A stretch of 64,000 nt of DNA, from NCBI RefSeq assembly GCF_000189635.1, contig NW_002476578.1, forward strand, positions 310,001 through 374,000, in the 5' to 3' direction. Origin of the DNA: Tetrahymena thermophila SB210 (lineage: Eukaryota > Ciliophora > Oligohymenophorea > Hymenostomatida > Tetrahymenidae). Below are positions 12,384 to 25,569 of this stretch, one piece after another. Numbering within the stretch: the first letter of the stretch is position 1; every line of letters begins with the position of its first letter. A model generated the notes under the pieces. The model was not told the DNA's origin. It saw only the letters and a list, made by a program, of their open reading frames with translations, and searched no databases. Both the position numbers and the translations under genes were made by a program.

Positions 12384-13450
12384 ATATACAGAAAATAGCA
12401 AGTTAGCTTTAGTTAAAAAAGTGAATTTTATTATAATTTAATAATAAATGTAAAATTTAACTAAAGTAATTAATTATCTCATTTATTTTTATTTAATTAA
12501 ACTAATATTATAATCTGATTAAATCTTATTTTGTATAATCTAAAAATTAAAATAAATTTATGTGTAGTTATTTGTTATATTTAGATATTTAAATCAAATT
12601 AATTTATATTCCTTTTATTATTATGTTTAAATAAATTAATTTTTATAAACTAAGCTAAATAAATAATATTATATTTTTTATTTAGCGTATAGATTAAATT
12701 TTCAAGTAAACAGTTTAAAAATAAATAAATAAATAAAATAAAATTTTTTAGCCAATAGATTGAATTTTTAAACAAATAAAAATAATTTAAAAAATTTTTA
12801 TTTGAAACCCTCACAAATATAATCATTTAATAAATTTAAAAAAAATATGTAGACAAATTATTATCTTTCAGTTAAAACTTGTTTAAATATTATAATTACA
12901 TAAATCACATTCAAACAAATAACTCAATAAATTTGATGAGGAAAGTATTAATCTAAAATATTTTTTTAAAAATTTTTATTAGCATAAGATAATATTTTTG
13001 GAATATGAGATTTTTAAAAAAGATAAAAAAAAGTGTTCAATATAAACAAGGAAAATTTTATTTAGAATTTGTTAGTTTCATTTTTATAATTAAAATAGAT
13101 ATTGAAAGTATGAGAGTGTAATTTAATAATTGCATCAAAAAAATAAAATCGATAAATTTATAGATGATGAATGGTTGCTCAATATTTTATTCAATATATT
13201 TGCTAGAAATTAAAAGAATATTATTTCCAAATTTATAGATGACTTTCGAGTGCAATTATATGATATTATCCACTAGTAAATGATGATTTTTATATGATAT
13301 TAACCACAAATAAAGAACGGTTTCTATAATGAGTTGATATAGATCGTAGATATTTAATATTATGAGAAATTGTTAAAAGCTTGTTTCTGATGATATTTTT
13401 ATTTATAACAGTAATTAAAAGCTAAGCTAATTAATAATATTGATAAACAG
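12384..13450. other. intergenic between array branches A and B
   Basis: About 1.07 kb without a gene. It is the transition from branch A to branch B. A/T-rich runs dominate; the part before 13451 should hold the 5' UTR of the B gene. I see no repeat or RNA gene. Confidence 0.5.
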
Positions 13451-15372
13451 ATGTCTCAAACAAAGACTGCGTCTACTTTGAAAAGATTTGATATTTTTGC
13501 TCTTCCTTTTTAGTTTTCTTTTGGTAATAATGAAAAAGAAAAGAAAACAGTCATAGGAGGTCTTATTTCTGTGGCCATTTTAATAGTTTCTTCCATATAT
13601 TTCGGATACCTTTGTTATCTCTATTTTTAAAATAAAGTTTAGCCACAAGTAGTTTCTTCAAATATCTTTCAAAAAAATTAATACATCATGCAATTCTAAC
13701 AGAATTTTATTTCTGTTTAAGTTATATTACCTAATGGTTAGAATCTATATGATTATTAATAGTAAACAGGTAAAATTTACCTAAACATTCTTGCAATACA
13801 TAAGACTGGAAAAGTTATTTTTGATTATATTCCTTAGCCATTAATCCCTTGCAGTGATTCTAATTTATCAGGATATTTGTGCTTTGATTCAAGTAAAATC
13901 GGGGATGGCGAGAATCTTTTCTCTCTTACATACAACCCTGATGATTTAGAATTAAATTAATTTAATATTGTGTTTGGAATTTGTAATCCAATGCTAGTGA
14001 AAAGCCCTTACATATGCGAAGATGAGAAAATAATAAGAAACACTCTTATTTCTTATAACACATAAATAACAACTAGAATTAATTTAACACAATTTAATAC
14101 TTAGACTAAGAGGCTAGAATAAAGAGTTGTAAAAGAACCATTTTACTTTGATACTAATTTAGGATTTTATACAAAATTCCACCTTTAAAAAACAGATCTC
14201 ACTTAACAACAAGGCTTTATAATATAAAATTCTGAATATAATACATATTTTTCTGGTTATGCTCGCAGAGATATATTTTCATCACAATCTTTCATATAGA
14301 GTGAGATGAAAATGAATATTTTAGGTGCTATAGAGTTCTTTATTGGCTCGGAGAGTATCGATTTAAACATTTAATTCCCTTAGTTTACTTCTCTATTGGC
14401 TTAATTTACAAGTGTATTTAATTCATTATTGTTCTTAGGAATTATAAGCAAATTCTTTGCAGAATCAGAAATCTTCAGCTAAGTTGCAGAAATGTAGCTC
14501 AAAGTTTATTTCAAAAAATCAGCCGTATTTATTTTATAATAAATTGGCTAAGGAGAAGATATACAAAGAGAGTAGCAAAAAGGTTTAGATAAGCTAATTA
14601 ATTATATTAAAAATTAAGATTTCAAAAATTTAGGTAAAAAGATGAAAATTAGTCTACTAAACAAGTATGATTTTTGTTTTCGAATTTTATCTTTATCATT
14701 TTATTTAATTCAAAAAGGATTATGTACATTTTCATGGGTAAAATTAAAAAAGAAGAAAAAGAAACAATATAAGTGAAAATGTTTAAGCAGATAGTCAGCC
14801 AATCAAATAAGGCTTTGAACATATTTGAAATGTAAAAAGAATTGCTGCAATTGAAAATAATGATGAGGTTAGTCTTATCCGTTGAGTAATATGCAGCAAT
14901 TCAATTATGTGGAAGCAAACTGCCAATAAATAATGATATATAAAAAGATTAAGATCAAGAAATGATTTAAGGTATAAAAGATGAAGACAGTTATTCTAAT
15001 TAGATAGTAAGTTAAGATTAAAAGCTTGAAAAGAGTATTGAAATGAAAGAAGAAAAATAATAGAGCCATTAAGATAAAACTTAAAACAATATTTTATCTT
15101 TTAATAATGAGAAATAGGAGTCAGTCAGGAAGTTTACTGCAACAGTTTTTCCTATCAGTATGGAATAATAAGCAATAGATCAAAAAAAAATAAATCTTTA
15201 AACGAAATTAATAAGTCACTTAGAAAAAATAGATATGATAGAAAGAGATGAGGGATTTTTTAAAACTTGTTTGGATAAATTCTTATTGAATAAATCACAA
15301 CCTAAATCTGAAATCGATTAAAGGATACTAGAATGCATGATTGGACTTGAAAGTTAAAATTCAATTTAATGA
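13451..15372 (+). CDS. two-pass membrane protein of the array, branch B (first copy)
   Basis: Exons are 13451-14664 and 14718-15372, giving 622 aa. It starts MSQTKTASTLKRFDIFALPF. TM1 lies at about 33-59 after KEKKTVIGG; the ectodomain has C134-x9-C144 and C178-x10-C189; a second hydrophobic segment around SLLAQFTSVFNSLLFLGIIS follows. The 53-nt intron has the same phase and place as in branch A. The tail has LNIFEMQKELLQLKIMMR, then VEQYAAIQLCG, a Gln/Glu-rich spacer and HLEKIDMIERDE with DQRILECMIG at the end. Identical cysteine spacing, intron position and tail blocks show that branches A and B are homologous despite low overall identity. Function unknown. Confidence 0.85.
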
Positions 15373-15669
15373 AAAATCCATTTAAATTAAATAATTTATT
15401 TTCTGTATAAAATATTATTTTTGATTTTAATTTATTTGTAAAACGTATGTATGATCGATCAAGCACAAGTAAATTATGAATATATATAAAAAAATATTAC
15501 TCATTTTCTTTTGTTATTTAATTACACAAAAACTTTATATAAAAATACTATATCATTCTCAAGTTAACCAATGAGTAATAATAATTAAATTGCGATTTAT
15601 ATTGTTAAAACTTACAATTTTAATTAAATTGATTAAATATTAAGCGAATTAAATTTACCAGCTAATAAA

Positions 15670-17584
15670 ATGTCAGACACAAAAGCAATTGCTACTTTAA
15701 AGAAATTTGATATTTTCGCTCTTCCTTTTTAGTTTACATTTGGAAATAATGAAAAAGAAAAAAAAACAATTATTGGAGGCCTGATTTCAATGTCCATTTT
15801 AATTGTTTCTTCTGTCTATTTTGGGTATCTTTGCTATCTCTATTTTTAAAATTAGGTTCAACCATAAGTAGTTTCTTCTAGTAACTTTTAAAAAAACTCA
15901 TACAATATGTAGTTTTAAGAGAATTTTATTGCGGTTCAAGTGTTAATGCCAAATGGTTAAAATCTCTATGATTTTTAATAGCAAACGGGCAAAGTTTACC
16001 TAAATATGCTCTTTCTTAATACAAAAACGGGCATGGATGGTACATTTTTACCTCAACCATTAATTCCATGCAAAGATAGTAGTCTATAGGGATATTTGTG
16101 CTTAGATTCTAGTAAGGCTGGAGTTGGAGATAACCTTTTTTCCCTTACATATAATCCTGATAATTTAGAATAAAATTAATTTTCTATAATTTTCGGTATA
16201 TGTGATCCTAGCCTAATATAGAGTCCTTATATTTGTGAAAATGAGCAAGTAATAAGGAATAATATTATATCATATTCTACATAAATAATAGTAAGAGTAA
16301 GTTTAACTTAATATAACACTTAGACGAAGTAGTTGGAATAAATAGTCAAAAAAGAGTTATTCTATTTTGACACTACTTTAGGCTTTTATACAAAACTACA
16401 CCTTGAAATAACAGATCTTACTTAGAAGGAAGGATTTATAATTTAAAATTCTGAATTTAGCACTTACTTTTCTGGATATATTCGTAGAGATATATTTTCT
16501 ACATAGTCATTCATTAAACAGTAGTTTTAAATGAATATTTTAGGTGCCCTGGAGTTTTTCATAGGCTCAGAGAGTATAAATTTAAACATTTAATTCCCTT
16601 AGTTTACTTCTCTTTTGGCTTAGTTCACAAGTGTTTTTAATTCTTTGCTATTCCTAGGAATCATAAGCAAGTTTTTTGCTGAATCAGAAATTTTCTACTA
16701 AGTTGCAGAAATGTAGCTTAAAGTTTATTTCAAAAAATCTGCAATATTTCTTTTAAAATAACTTGGTAGAGGAGAGATTGTTTAAAAAGAGCAGTAGCAA
16801 GGTTTAGAAAAGCTTTTAAATTATATTAAAAATACAAACTTTAAAGAGTTAGGAAAAAAGATGAAGGTTAGCTTTATGACAAAGTTATTTTTTTATTTTA
16901 TTTTTCATTCAGATATATTTAATAATTTAAAAAAAAAGGATTATGTATATATTCGTGGGTAATGTAAAAAGTGAGAAAGAAGAAACAATTGAGGTGAAAA
17001 TGTTTAAACAAATAGCTAGTCAATCTAATAAAGCTTTGAACATATTTGAAATGTAAAAAGAGCTGTTGCAAATGAAGATTATGATGAGATTAATCTTATC
17101 AGTTGAATAGTATGCTGCAATTTAACTATGTGGAAGTAAACTACCTATTTACAATGAAATAAAAAATGAGTTAGATTAAGAAATATTACAAGATGTTATT
17201 GATGAAAATAGCTCAAAATCAAACAAAATAGATTAAAAAATAGAAAAAAGTATTGAGAGTAAAGATGATAAATAGAAATTTTAAGAATAAAGCTAAAACA
17301 ATATATTATCATTTAATAGAGAAAAAATAAATTCATTGGGGAGATACAATGCTACTGTTTATCCTCTTAGAATAGAATAACAGTTATTTGATCAAAAAAA
17401 GGTGGAAAATCATACTAAATTCATCAGTCATTTAGAAAAAATTGATATGATTGAAAGAGATGAGGAATTTTTTAAAGATTGTTTAGATAAATTTTTAAAG
17501 AATAAATCACAATCTTAATCTGAAATCGATAGAAGAATTCTCGAGTGCATGATTGGATTAGATGATCCTAATTCTATTTGTTGA
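15670..17584 (+). CDS. two-pass membrane protein of the array, branch B (second copy)
   Basis: Exons are 15670-16883 and 16939-17584, giving 619 aa. Exon 1 is 1214 nt, as in every intact B copy; the intron is 55 nt. It opens MSDTKAIATLKKFDIFALPF and keeps TM1, both cysteine pairs, the second hydrophobic segment and the tail blocks ending LECMIGLDDPNSIC. It is only about 300 bp downstream of the preceding gene. Its closest relative is the gene at 25570, including shared 3' flank, which marks a block duplication. The Gln/Glu-rich spacer is shorter than in branch A. Function unknown; two-pass topology is inferred from hydrophobicity by eye. Confidence 0.85.
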
Positions 17585-18351
17585 TATTTAATGTTGACGT
17601 ATTTTATATATTATAAATGTTTACCAAAAAATATTGATTTTTGCTTATAAAATAAATAAATTATTTAATCATTTTAATTCAAATAAGAGGAAAATATATA
17701 ATAATGGTTTTTCTCTCCTCTCCCTAAACTTAAAATATTTACATTTTAATTTATTATGAAAATTAAATAATTAAATGTAATAAAAATTGAATGAAGTTAT
17801 TATTGATAAGTATAAAGATATCTTACAGTGAATATACAATATTTCAAGATTTTTTTTACTTCTTCATATTTATATATATGTAAACAATTTATACAAATAC
17901 TAAAGATTATGTATTATCACATGGAATATTATTTAATATTTAAATAGAGTGTTAAATATATTATATCTACATTATTATTATCACTCACATAATTTTTATT
18001 AATATTAAATTTAAATTGAAAAAAGATATTATTTTTATAAATATATTATTTAGAATTTGATTATTGAAGTAAATACTATTTATTTCTCCTAAAAATTTTA
18101 TTAACAAATAAATGATATATTTCACAAAAAGATATATTAAAATATTAATAAAATAATAAAATTCAACAATTTGTTTAAAGGTAAGTACTTTCCTATTTAA
18201 AAAATGTATAATATTAAAAATTAAATTAAATACAATTTTTATAATTATTAAAACTTTACTTTTTTTAAGTTAAACTATTAATTTAATTCATTAAATAAAA
18301 TAATATTTTTATCATAAAAGAAAAATAATAAAGACATTATTAGATATTACG
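17585..18351. other. intergenic; its first part is duplicated at 27484-27660
   Basis: No gene is seen. Bases about 17640-17770 are nearly repeated at about 27510-27655, matching the duplication of the genes in front of them. The rest is unstructured AT-rich DNA. Confidence 0.55.
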
Positions 18352-19606
18352 AGAAGAACTGCTGATGCTTTTTTGTACAAGCGAATTAAATTACCCTGGT
18401 ACTGCTTGTGCTACTCATAAAGAAACATAATAAGAAATTATTAATTTTAAGACTTAATTATATACAAGAGTAACTATAGCTAATAGTATAACCCTAGAAC
18501 AAGATCATTTGAAAAAAAAGTCAAACTTGAATAATTTCATTTGCCAGATACATTGGTTTTTTTAGATAAGTTTAGTCTTAAAAGCACCACAACTGCAATA
18601 AATGAAGGATTTATTATTTAACAGTAGAACTCTTATACACATATTTCAGATTACTCAAAGACTAACGAGTACACTACCTTTACATTTTAATAGGCTTAGA
18701 ATAAACTAAATATGATAAGAGCTTGATTTTTTAATTTGGATGAAAATGGTGGAAATGAATTTGTGTAATTTGTACAATTTCCTCGTATTTTAGCTCAATT
18801 TATGAGCATTTTTAACTCTCTTTCAGTTACTAGAGTAATTACTTTGTAAATAATTTTCTTAATCTTAGATGATTTAAGATTTTATGGAGATTTAATTAAA
18901 AATTACTAAAAAAAAGTGCTATCGAATTTATGAGTGAAGTTGAAGAAATAATCAAATTCTATGCCTCTTTATTTTTAAAGTAATTTAATGCAAACTTATA
19001 AATAAATTTATAAGTGGACTACAAATAAATACTACATGAAAAATTTTTAAGATTCCACGCTTTACAGCAAGTAAATTATTTTTATTATTGAATAAAAATT
19101 TCTTATTTTAAATATCTTATTTGTAAATGATTAAGCTATTGATATTTTCAAGAGTAGGAAAGACTAAAATCAACGATCAAAAATAAGTTAAAATCTATAA
19201 AAAAATATTGGATTCCATTATAGAACAGATAAATATTTACGATATATAAAAAGATATTTTAAAGTTAAAAATGATGGTAAGAATGAGTTTCACTATTTAG
19301 TAATATGCAGCTCTTTAACTTTGTGGTTTAAGAATTATTTTAGATCAAAATATACTAAATATAGAAGAACCAATTTAAGAAAATATATAAATGAAGAAGG
19401 ATTTATTCAAAAATTCTGAAGAAGAAGGTATAAAAGAAAAGAAAGAATAATCAATTGAAATAGAGCTAACACTAAAAGAAAATAAAGCGTATGTTAAATA
19501 ATAAGAACATTAGTTAAATTAAATTGAATAGTAGGAATAAAAAATTAAACATAAAACTAGGGGCTCTTTCATACCAATTACTAATAGCTGTACAATTAAT
19601 AAACGA
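18352..19606 (+). pseudogene. beta-type array membrane protein, 5'-truncated and frameshifted
   Basis: Homology to the beta genes at 2208 and 7484 begins abruptly inside the ectodomain, around the second cysteine pair, so the start, TM1 and about 165-175 codons are missing. Small indels break the frame, for example near 18475 (extra bases before the NSIT-like stretch) and 18900. A TGA falls in the motif equivalent to GACFFYLDENG (near 18723). The intron and exon 2 are recognisable, but the Gln-rich spacer and the ERD/DQRIL block are deleted and the end joins directly to the last family residues (SFIPIT-like) near 19580. A dead copy stranded between two duplicated blocks. Confidence 0.85.
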
Positions 19607-20632
19607 ATATACTTAAAAATACAAAATAGTTATGTATTTTTAGAATTGTTTTTAGTTATATGTCTGATCAAATAAAAATTTCTTAAATAAATAAATAAAA
19701 AACCTTTTTTATGTTCATAATAAAATTTGCTTAAAAATAACATAAAATTTAAAAAATGATAAAATATTTTCAATTTTCATTGTTATATAACATTCCATTT
19801 TATTTAAAGTGATTATTAATAATATATATTTGCTATGAGATGAATATTTTGGATTTTATTATTCATACAAGCAAACCCATATTAATCCTAAGGTATGTAT
19901 TTTGTTGGAATGCCATATAGCTTCTAAGACTTTTCTGGATTTTTTTTTTACTTTTAAATTATTATAGCTATTGATATTGCTATCTAACTAAATTATATCA
20001 TATGGAACAAAAGCACATATCATATTAGAAGCAATTATCTAAAATCTCTCTAAAATAATGTTAATTTTATAGACTTAATTACTTTTTAATAAGTAAGTAT
20101 ATTTTATTCTCGAACAATTATTTCAAGAGGAGGTAATATAAAATTTTGTAGAACAATTGATATTATTTAAAAATTTAAATTAAAAATTTATTAATCTAGA
20201 TAGTAATATATTCCATAAATATTTCGATACCTCTCTAAAATTTTTAATCAAAATATAAAGTTAATCTTAAATATATCATTTATTATTTTTATAATAAATG
20301 ACTGACAAGATAAAATTTCTATATTTAGATTAGTGCCATTATTATAGAAAATCTTGGTTAAATATATTTTAAGTGGGTGTCTAAAATTATTAAAACCTTA
20401 CTCATTTTAAACATAATCTATTAATTGATATTAATATAAGTTCGAGTAAAGTTTATTAATAAAATTATGAAGTAAATACTGAAAATCATTAAAAATTGCA
20501 AAAAAAAGATATAAATTAATTAAATGTAGGTGATTAATTATTTTAAAATAAAAAGCTTTTATAATATAATAATTAATTTTTCATTCATTAAAATAGCTAT
20601 TTCAATAAAATAAAAAAAAAACTTTTTAAATA
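19607..20632. repeat. intergenic with diverged alpha-type 5' flank
   Basis: No gene is seen. Around 19900-19990 there is a partial copy of the block at 1-110 (sharing TAGCTTCTAAGAC). From about 20090 on it matches the alpha-type 5' flank at 190-717, including the ACAATTATTTCAA and AGGAGGTAATATAAA stretches and the TTTTAAGTGGGTG block near 20360. Confidence 0.65.
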
Positions 20633-22684
20633 ATGGATTACATTAAGAAATTTGATTTATTTTCTCTTCCATTCTAATTTAGGTTAATGGCAAAAACTTA
20701 AAAAAAGAATACTGTTTTAGGAGGATTAATTTCGTTAGGAGTTATCATTATTTCCATCTCATACTTTTGCTACCTTTGCTTTCTTTACTTTGGAAATCAC
20801 TTGTAGCCATCTATATCATCTACATTACAGTACTTTTCAGAAGAATTCTAAATGTAATTTGAAAGAAATTTAATTGCTTTTAAGGTAGTTTTAGGAAATG
20901 GATTGCTCATTTAAGATTTTGAAAGAAGTAGAAAAAAGTCTTATATTAATATTCTTCCTATATTGTCTACAAAAGATTAAGCAGGTAATGAGGTATATGA
21001 AACCTTAGAACTCATATAATGTGAAGATCCTGATTTACAAGACTATTACTGTATTGACTACTCTAAAGTTACTAAAAATAAGATGAATGAGCCATTCTTA
21101 AATTATTTTCCTAATGATAATTAAAAACAAAAATTAGAAATATTAATGCTTTATTGCACAGATGGATTAAGTTACCCTTATACAGAATGCGCTACTTATG
21201 AAGAAATACAAAAAGAAATTGTAAACTTAAGTACTTAGACTTATGTAAGAATTACTGGTTAATAATATAATCCAAAAACTAGGTAATATGAAAAAAAAAT
21301 AAAGCAAGAGCAATTTTAATTATCAGATAGCTTAGTATTCTTAGGGAAGTTTAGCTTAAAAAGTACTACAACTACTATAAATGATGGGTTTATTATTTAA
21401 AAAGAAAGCTCTAAAACATACATTTCAGACTACTAAAAGACTAATGAATACAATACCTTTACATATATGTAAGCTTAACTATAATTAAACATGATAGGAG
21501 CTTATCATTTTTAATTGGAAGAAAATGGCAAAAGTGAATATGTGTAATTTGTCTAATTTCCAAGTGTTTTAGCTTAATTTGTAAGCGTTTTTAACTCTCT
21601 GCTGGTTGTAGGAATTATTTGTAAAGGGTTTACTAAAAGCGAAATAATTTAAGATTTTATGGAGATTCAATTAAAAAATTACTACAAAAAAAGTGCCATC
21701 GAATTTATGCAAGAGGTTGAAACAAAGAAATAATAAAAAACTATTTCTATTTTTTTCTAGAATAATTTATTCAACATTTATAAGTAAATTCGCAGTATGA
21801 ATTACAAATATTATATGCAAAAATTTTTGGACATTAATTTGTTTAATAAGTAAATTCATTTCATTTTTTATTTCGTATTAAATTTTTTAATTTATTTTTT
21901 TTAAAGAATAAAGTTACTGATTTTTTCAAAAGGAGGAAAAACAAAAAAAGATGATCCAAAATAAATTAAAATTTATAAAAAGCTGATGGACTCCACTATT
22001 GAACAGATAAATATTTATGACATATAAAAAGAACTCTTGAAGCTAAAAATTATGGTAAGAATGAGCTTTACAGTTGAGTAATATGCCGCTCTTCAGCTTT
22101 GTGGTTTAAGAATAATATTAGATGAAAATATACAGAATATAGATGATTCATTTTAAGAGGTAATAAATTTAAATGAAGATCCTTTGAAAAGTTCTATAAA
22201 AGAAGTTAAAAAATAAAAGCAAGACACATCAGAGCCTAGCTAAAAATAGGAGTGTATAAATTAAAATAAATAGATTATTTAACATAATTAAAATTAGAAG
22301 TCAGATAATTATTTAACAGAAAGCACTGGTAATGAGTAAAAATAAACTATTTATTTAGAGGAAAATAATCTCAATTAAAAAATGTCATAGTAAAATACTA
22401 AAGCAGAGTTTGAAGAAAATATGCTTAAATTAGAAGAAAAGAATAATAAAAAACTTAAAAATCTGAATTTCTAAAGCTTAACTCTTAATCATCTTGAAAA
22501 AATAGAAAGATTAGAAAGAGACAACAATTATTTTGAATAGCAAATAGATAAATACTTTAGTTAAAAAAATTTAAAAACATAGTTAGATCAAAGAATCCTA
22601 GATTGTCTAATAAACTATAGATAGCACTAATTAGATACATAATCATTTATACCAATAAATAATAGTAATACTATTAATTAATGA
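20633..22684 (+). CDS. two-pass membrane protein of the array, alpha type (intact copy in block 2)
   Basis: Exons are 20633-21849 and 21907-22684, giving 664 aa. Exon 1 is 1217 nt, as in all intact A genes; the intron is 57 nt and phase 2. It starts MDYIKKFDLFSLPFQFRLM. TM1, the C-x9-C (QCEDPDLQDYYC) and C-x10-C pairs, and the second hydrophobic segment are present. The tail has the QYAALQLCGLR block, a Gln/Asn-rich spacer, and HLEKIERLERD with DQRILDCLINYR. It is nearest to the gene at 10324 and to the two dead alpha copies. It heads a block (alpha, B, B) that mirrors 10324-17584. Function unknown. Confidence 0.85.
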
Positions 22685-23165
22685 ATATAAAGAAAAGAAA
22701 AAATTAATTTATGTTAAAAAAGTGAATTCTATGCAAATTGAACAATAAATATAAAATTTAACAAAAGTAATTATCTCATTCTATATTAATTTAAAAATAT
22801 TAATCAAGTCAATTTATGTTCCTATTTTTAAGTCTAAATAGATTAATTTTTTTTTCAAATTAACTATTAAAATTAAAAATAGTTTTTAAGCCAATAAATT
22901 AAAATTTGAAACAAAGTTAAATTTTTTGTATAAATTTCATAATTGTATAAATAAAATAAAGTATACTCTATAATATATAGAGATAATATAAAAAAAAATT
23001 TGATCATGTTTAATGTTGGAAACGAGATATATCAGTATATTTCTGGTTGATATTCAAAAAATTTAAATAAATTGATCTTAAATACATATATTTTGAAAAT
23101 GATAAAGAGAGAGTTAATGCTAAATGAAATTAAAACATTCATTCAAAAATTGGTATTTTAATTTA

Positions 23166-23193
23166 TTTCCCCATTCTAACTTGAATGGGGAAA
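23166..23193. repeat. inverted repeat, 11-bp perfect arms
   Basis: TTTCCCCATTC at 23166-23176 is followed by a 6-base loop and its exact reverse complement GAATGGGGAAA at 23183-23193. On transcription it would form a stable hairpin. Function is unknown; a transposon-end or structured-RNA origin is possible. Confidence 0.85.
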
Positions 23194-23429
23194 AAAAAGC
23201 AACCAAATTGAGCCATCATACAAACACTATTTTCATGTTATTTGATAAGAATTTGATATAATTAACTATTAAAATAAAATCTTAAGTTTTTAACTCAATC
23301 AAAATTTTTATACTATTTTTATTAATTATTATTTATTTTGTATTTAGCTTTTCTGAATTAGAGTAAAATACCATTTCATTTACAATAAGCGAAATTTAGT
23401 ATTTTAATTTATAGCTGTTCCTGATTTTA

Positions 23430-23467
23430 AAATTCCGCTGATTGAATATATTTAATCAGCGGAGTTT
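23430..23467. repeat. near-perfect palindrome, about 19-bp arms, no loop
   Basis: The arms meet at 23448/23449. TCCGCTGATTGAATA on the left pairs with TATTTAATCAGCGGA on the right with a single G-T wobble, and pairing continues outward for about four more base pairs with one wobble. GC-rich ends in an otherwise AT-rich spacer make chance unlikely. It lies about 145 bp before the truncated B pseudogene. Confidence 0.85.
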
Positions 23468-23611
23468 GTAAAAATATTAATATATAAATGACTAAATGGA
23501 AGTTTATGTATTTTTTTTTTTTTCTTTTTTAAATCAGAATTTATCAGATATAGCTTTAATTAAAAATCAAGGAGAGCATTTTAATTTTTGGTTCAAAAAA
23601 TTAAATTTTTG

Positions 23612-25340
23612 CTCTTCTAATATTTTTCAAAATAATGAATATACCATGAAATTCTAGCAGAATTTTATTTCTGTTTAAGTTATATTACCTAATGGTTAGA
23701 ATCTATATGATTATTAATAGCAAACAGGTAAAATTTACCTAAACATTCTTGCAGTCTATAAAACTGGAATAGTTGTTTCTGATAATATTCCTTAGCCATT
23801 AATCCCTTGCAGCGATTCATATTTATCAGGATATTTATGCTTTGATTCAAGTAAAATTGGGGATGGGGAGAATATTTTCTCCCTTACATAAAACCCTAAT
23901 GATTTAACATTAAATTAATTTAATATCGTGTTTGGTATTTATAATTCAATGCTAGTGAAAAGCCCAGCCCTTAAAAATGCGAAGATGAGTAAGTAATAAG
24001 AAATAAACTTATTTCTTATAACACATAAATAACGACTAGAATTAGTTTAATGGAATTTAATACTTAAACAAAGATGATAGAGTAAAAAAGAGTTGTTAAA
24101 GAACCATTTTACTTTGATACTAATTTAGGATTTTATACAAAATTTCACCTTTAAAAAACAAATCTCACTTAGCAGCAAGACTTTATAATATAAAATTCTG
24201 AAAATAATACATATTTTTCTGGTTATACTTGCAGAGATATATTTTCATCATAATCTTTTATTAAGAGTGAGATGTAAATGAATATTTTAGGTGCAATAGA
24301 GTTTTTCATAGGCTCTTAGAGCATCGATTTAAACAATGAATAAACTTAGTTTACCTCTCTATTGGCTTAATTTACAAGTGAATTTAATTAATTATTGTTC
24401 TTAGGAATTATAAACAAGTTCTTTGCAGAAACAGAAATTTTCAGCCAAATTACAGAAATGCAGCTCAAAGTTTAATTCAAAAATCAGCAGTATTTATTTT
24501 ATAATAAATTGGATAAGAGAAGATATACAAAGAGAGTAACAAAAAGGTCTAGACAAGCTAATTAATTTTTTTTTTAAATTAGGATTTAAAAAGTTTAGGA
24601 AAAAAGATGAAAATCAGCCTATTAAATAAGCATGGTTATAGTTTTCAAACTTTATCTTTATCATTTTATTTAATTAAAAAAGGCTAATGTATGTATTTAT
24701 GGGTAAAATGAGAAAAGAGGAAAAAGAAACAATAGAAGTGAAATTGTTTAAGTAGATAGTCAGCCAATCAAATAAGGCTTTGAATATATTCGAAATGCAA
24801 AAATAATTGTTACAATTCAAAATAATGATGAGATTATTTTTATCTGTTGAGTAATATGCTGCAATTCAATTATGTGGAAGCAAATTGCCAATAAGTAACG
24901 ATACCCAAAATGATCAAGATTAAGAAATGATTCAAGGTATAAAAGATGAAGATAGTTTTTCTAATCATATTGTAAGTTAATATTAAAAACTTGAAAAGAT
25001 CATTGAAATGATAGAAGAAAAATAAAAGAATCATTAAGAGAAAAGCTAAAACAATATTTTATCTTTTAATAAAGAGAAATAGGAGTCAGTCAGGAAGTTT
25101 ACTGCAACAGTTTTTCCCATCAGTATGGAAAAATAAGCAATATAACAAAAAAATAATCTTTAAACAAAATTAATTAGTCATTTTGAAAAAATAGATATGA
25201 TCGAAAGAGACGAAGTATTTTTTAAAACTTGTTTGGATAAATTTTTATTGAATAAATCATAACCTAAATCTGAAATTGATTAAAGAATTCTTCAATGCAT
25301 GATTGGACTTGAAAACATCTATAAAAAACTTTATTTCTGA
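23612..25340 (+). pseudogene. branch B array membrane protein, 5'-truncated, frameshifted, donor site lost
   Basis: Homology to the B gene at 13451 begins around its residue 69 (SSNIFQ region), so the start codon and TM1 are missing. Near 23940 the third conserved cysteine is Tyr (ATTTATAAT where the parent encodes FGICN). A duplicated AGCCC near 23964 shifts the frame. The intron donor reads GC instead of GT (after AATAA near 24630). Exon 2 still reads nearly to the family C-terminus and ends at TGA 25338-25340. It occupies the place in block 2 that the intact gene at 13451 holds in block 1. Confidence 0.85.
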
Positions 25341-25569
25341 TTTAAATTTATATGTAAAGCGTACGATCGAGCATAAGTCCATTAAAATATGAAAATTAAA
25401 AAAGATTACTCGTTTTCTTAATTAGATTAATTACACATAAACTTTTTTAAAAATATTAGATTTTTTTTCAAAATAACTAATCAGTAATAATAATTTGATT
25501 GTGATTAACATCTAAAATTTTAATTAAATTAATTAAAAAAAAGGCTAATTAAATATACCATCTATTAAA

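Larger units (their letters stand above)
22685..23611. other. intergenic holding two strong inverted repeats
   Basis: No gene is seen. This is the stretch between the alpha gene and a 5'-truncated B pseudogene. It contains two inverted repeats, listed separately, whose G+C content stands out. A run of 12 or more T lies near 23509-23525. Confidence 0.6.

Noticed and set aside
12384-13450. Possible RNA gene in a long spacer
   Set aside because: No GC-rich cloverleaf, snRNA-like or rRNA-like sequence could be seen.
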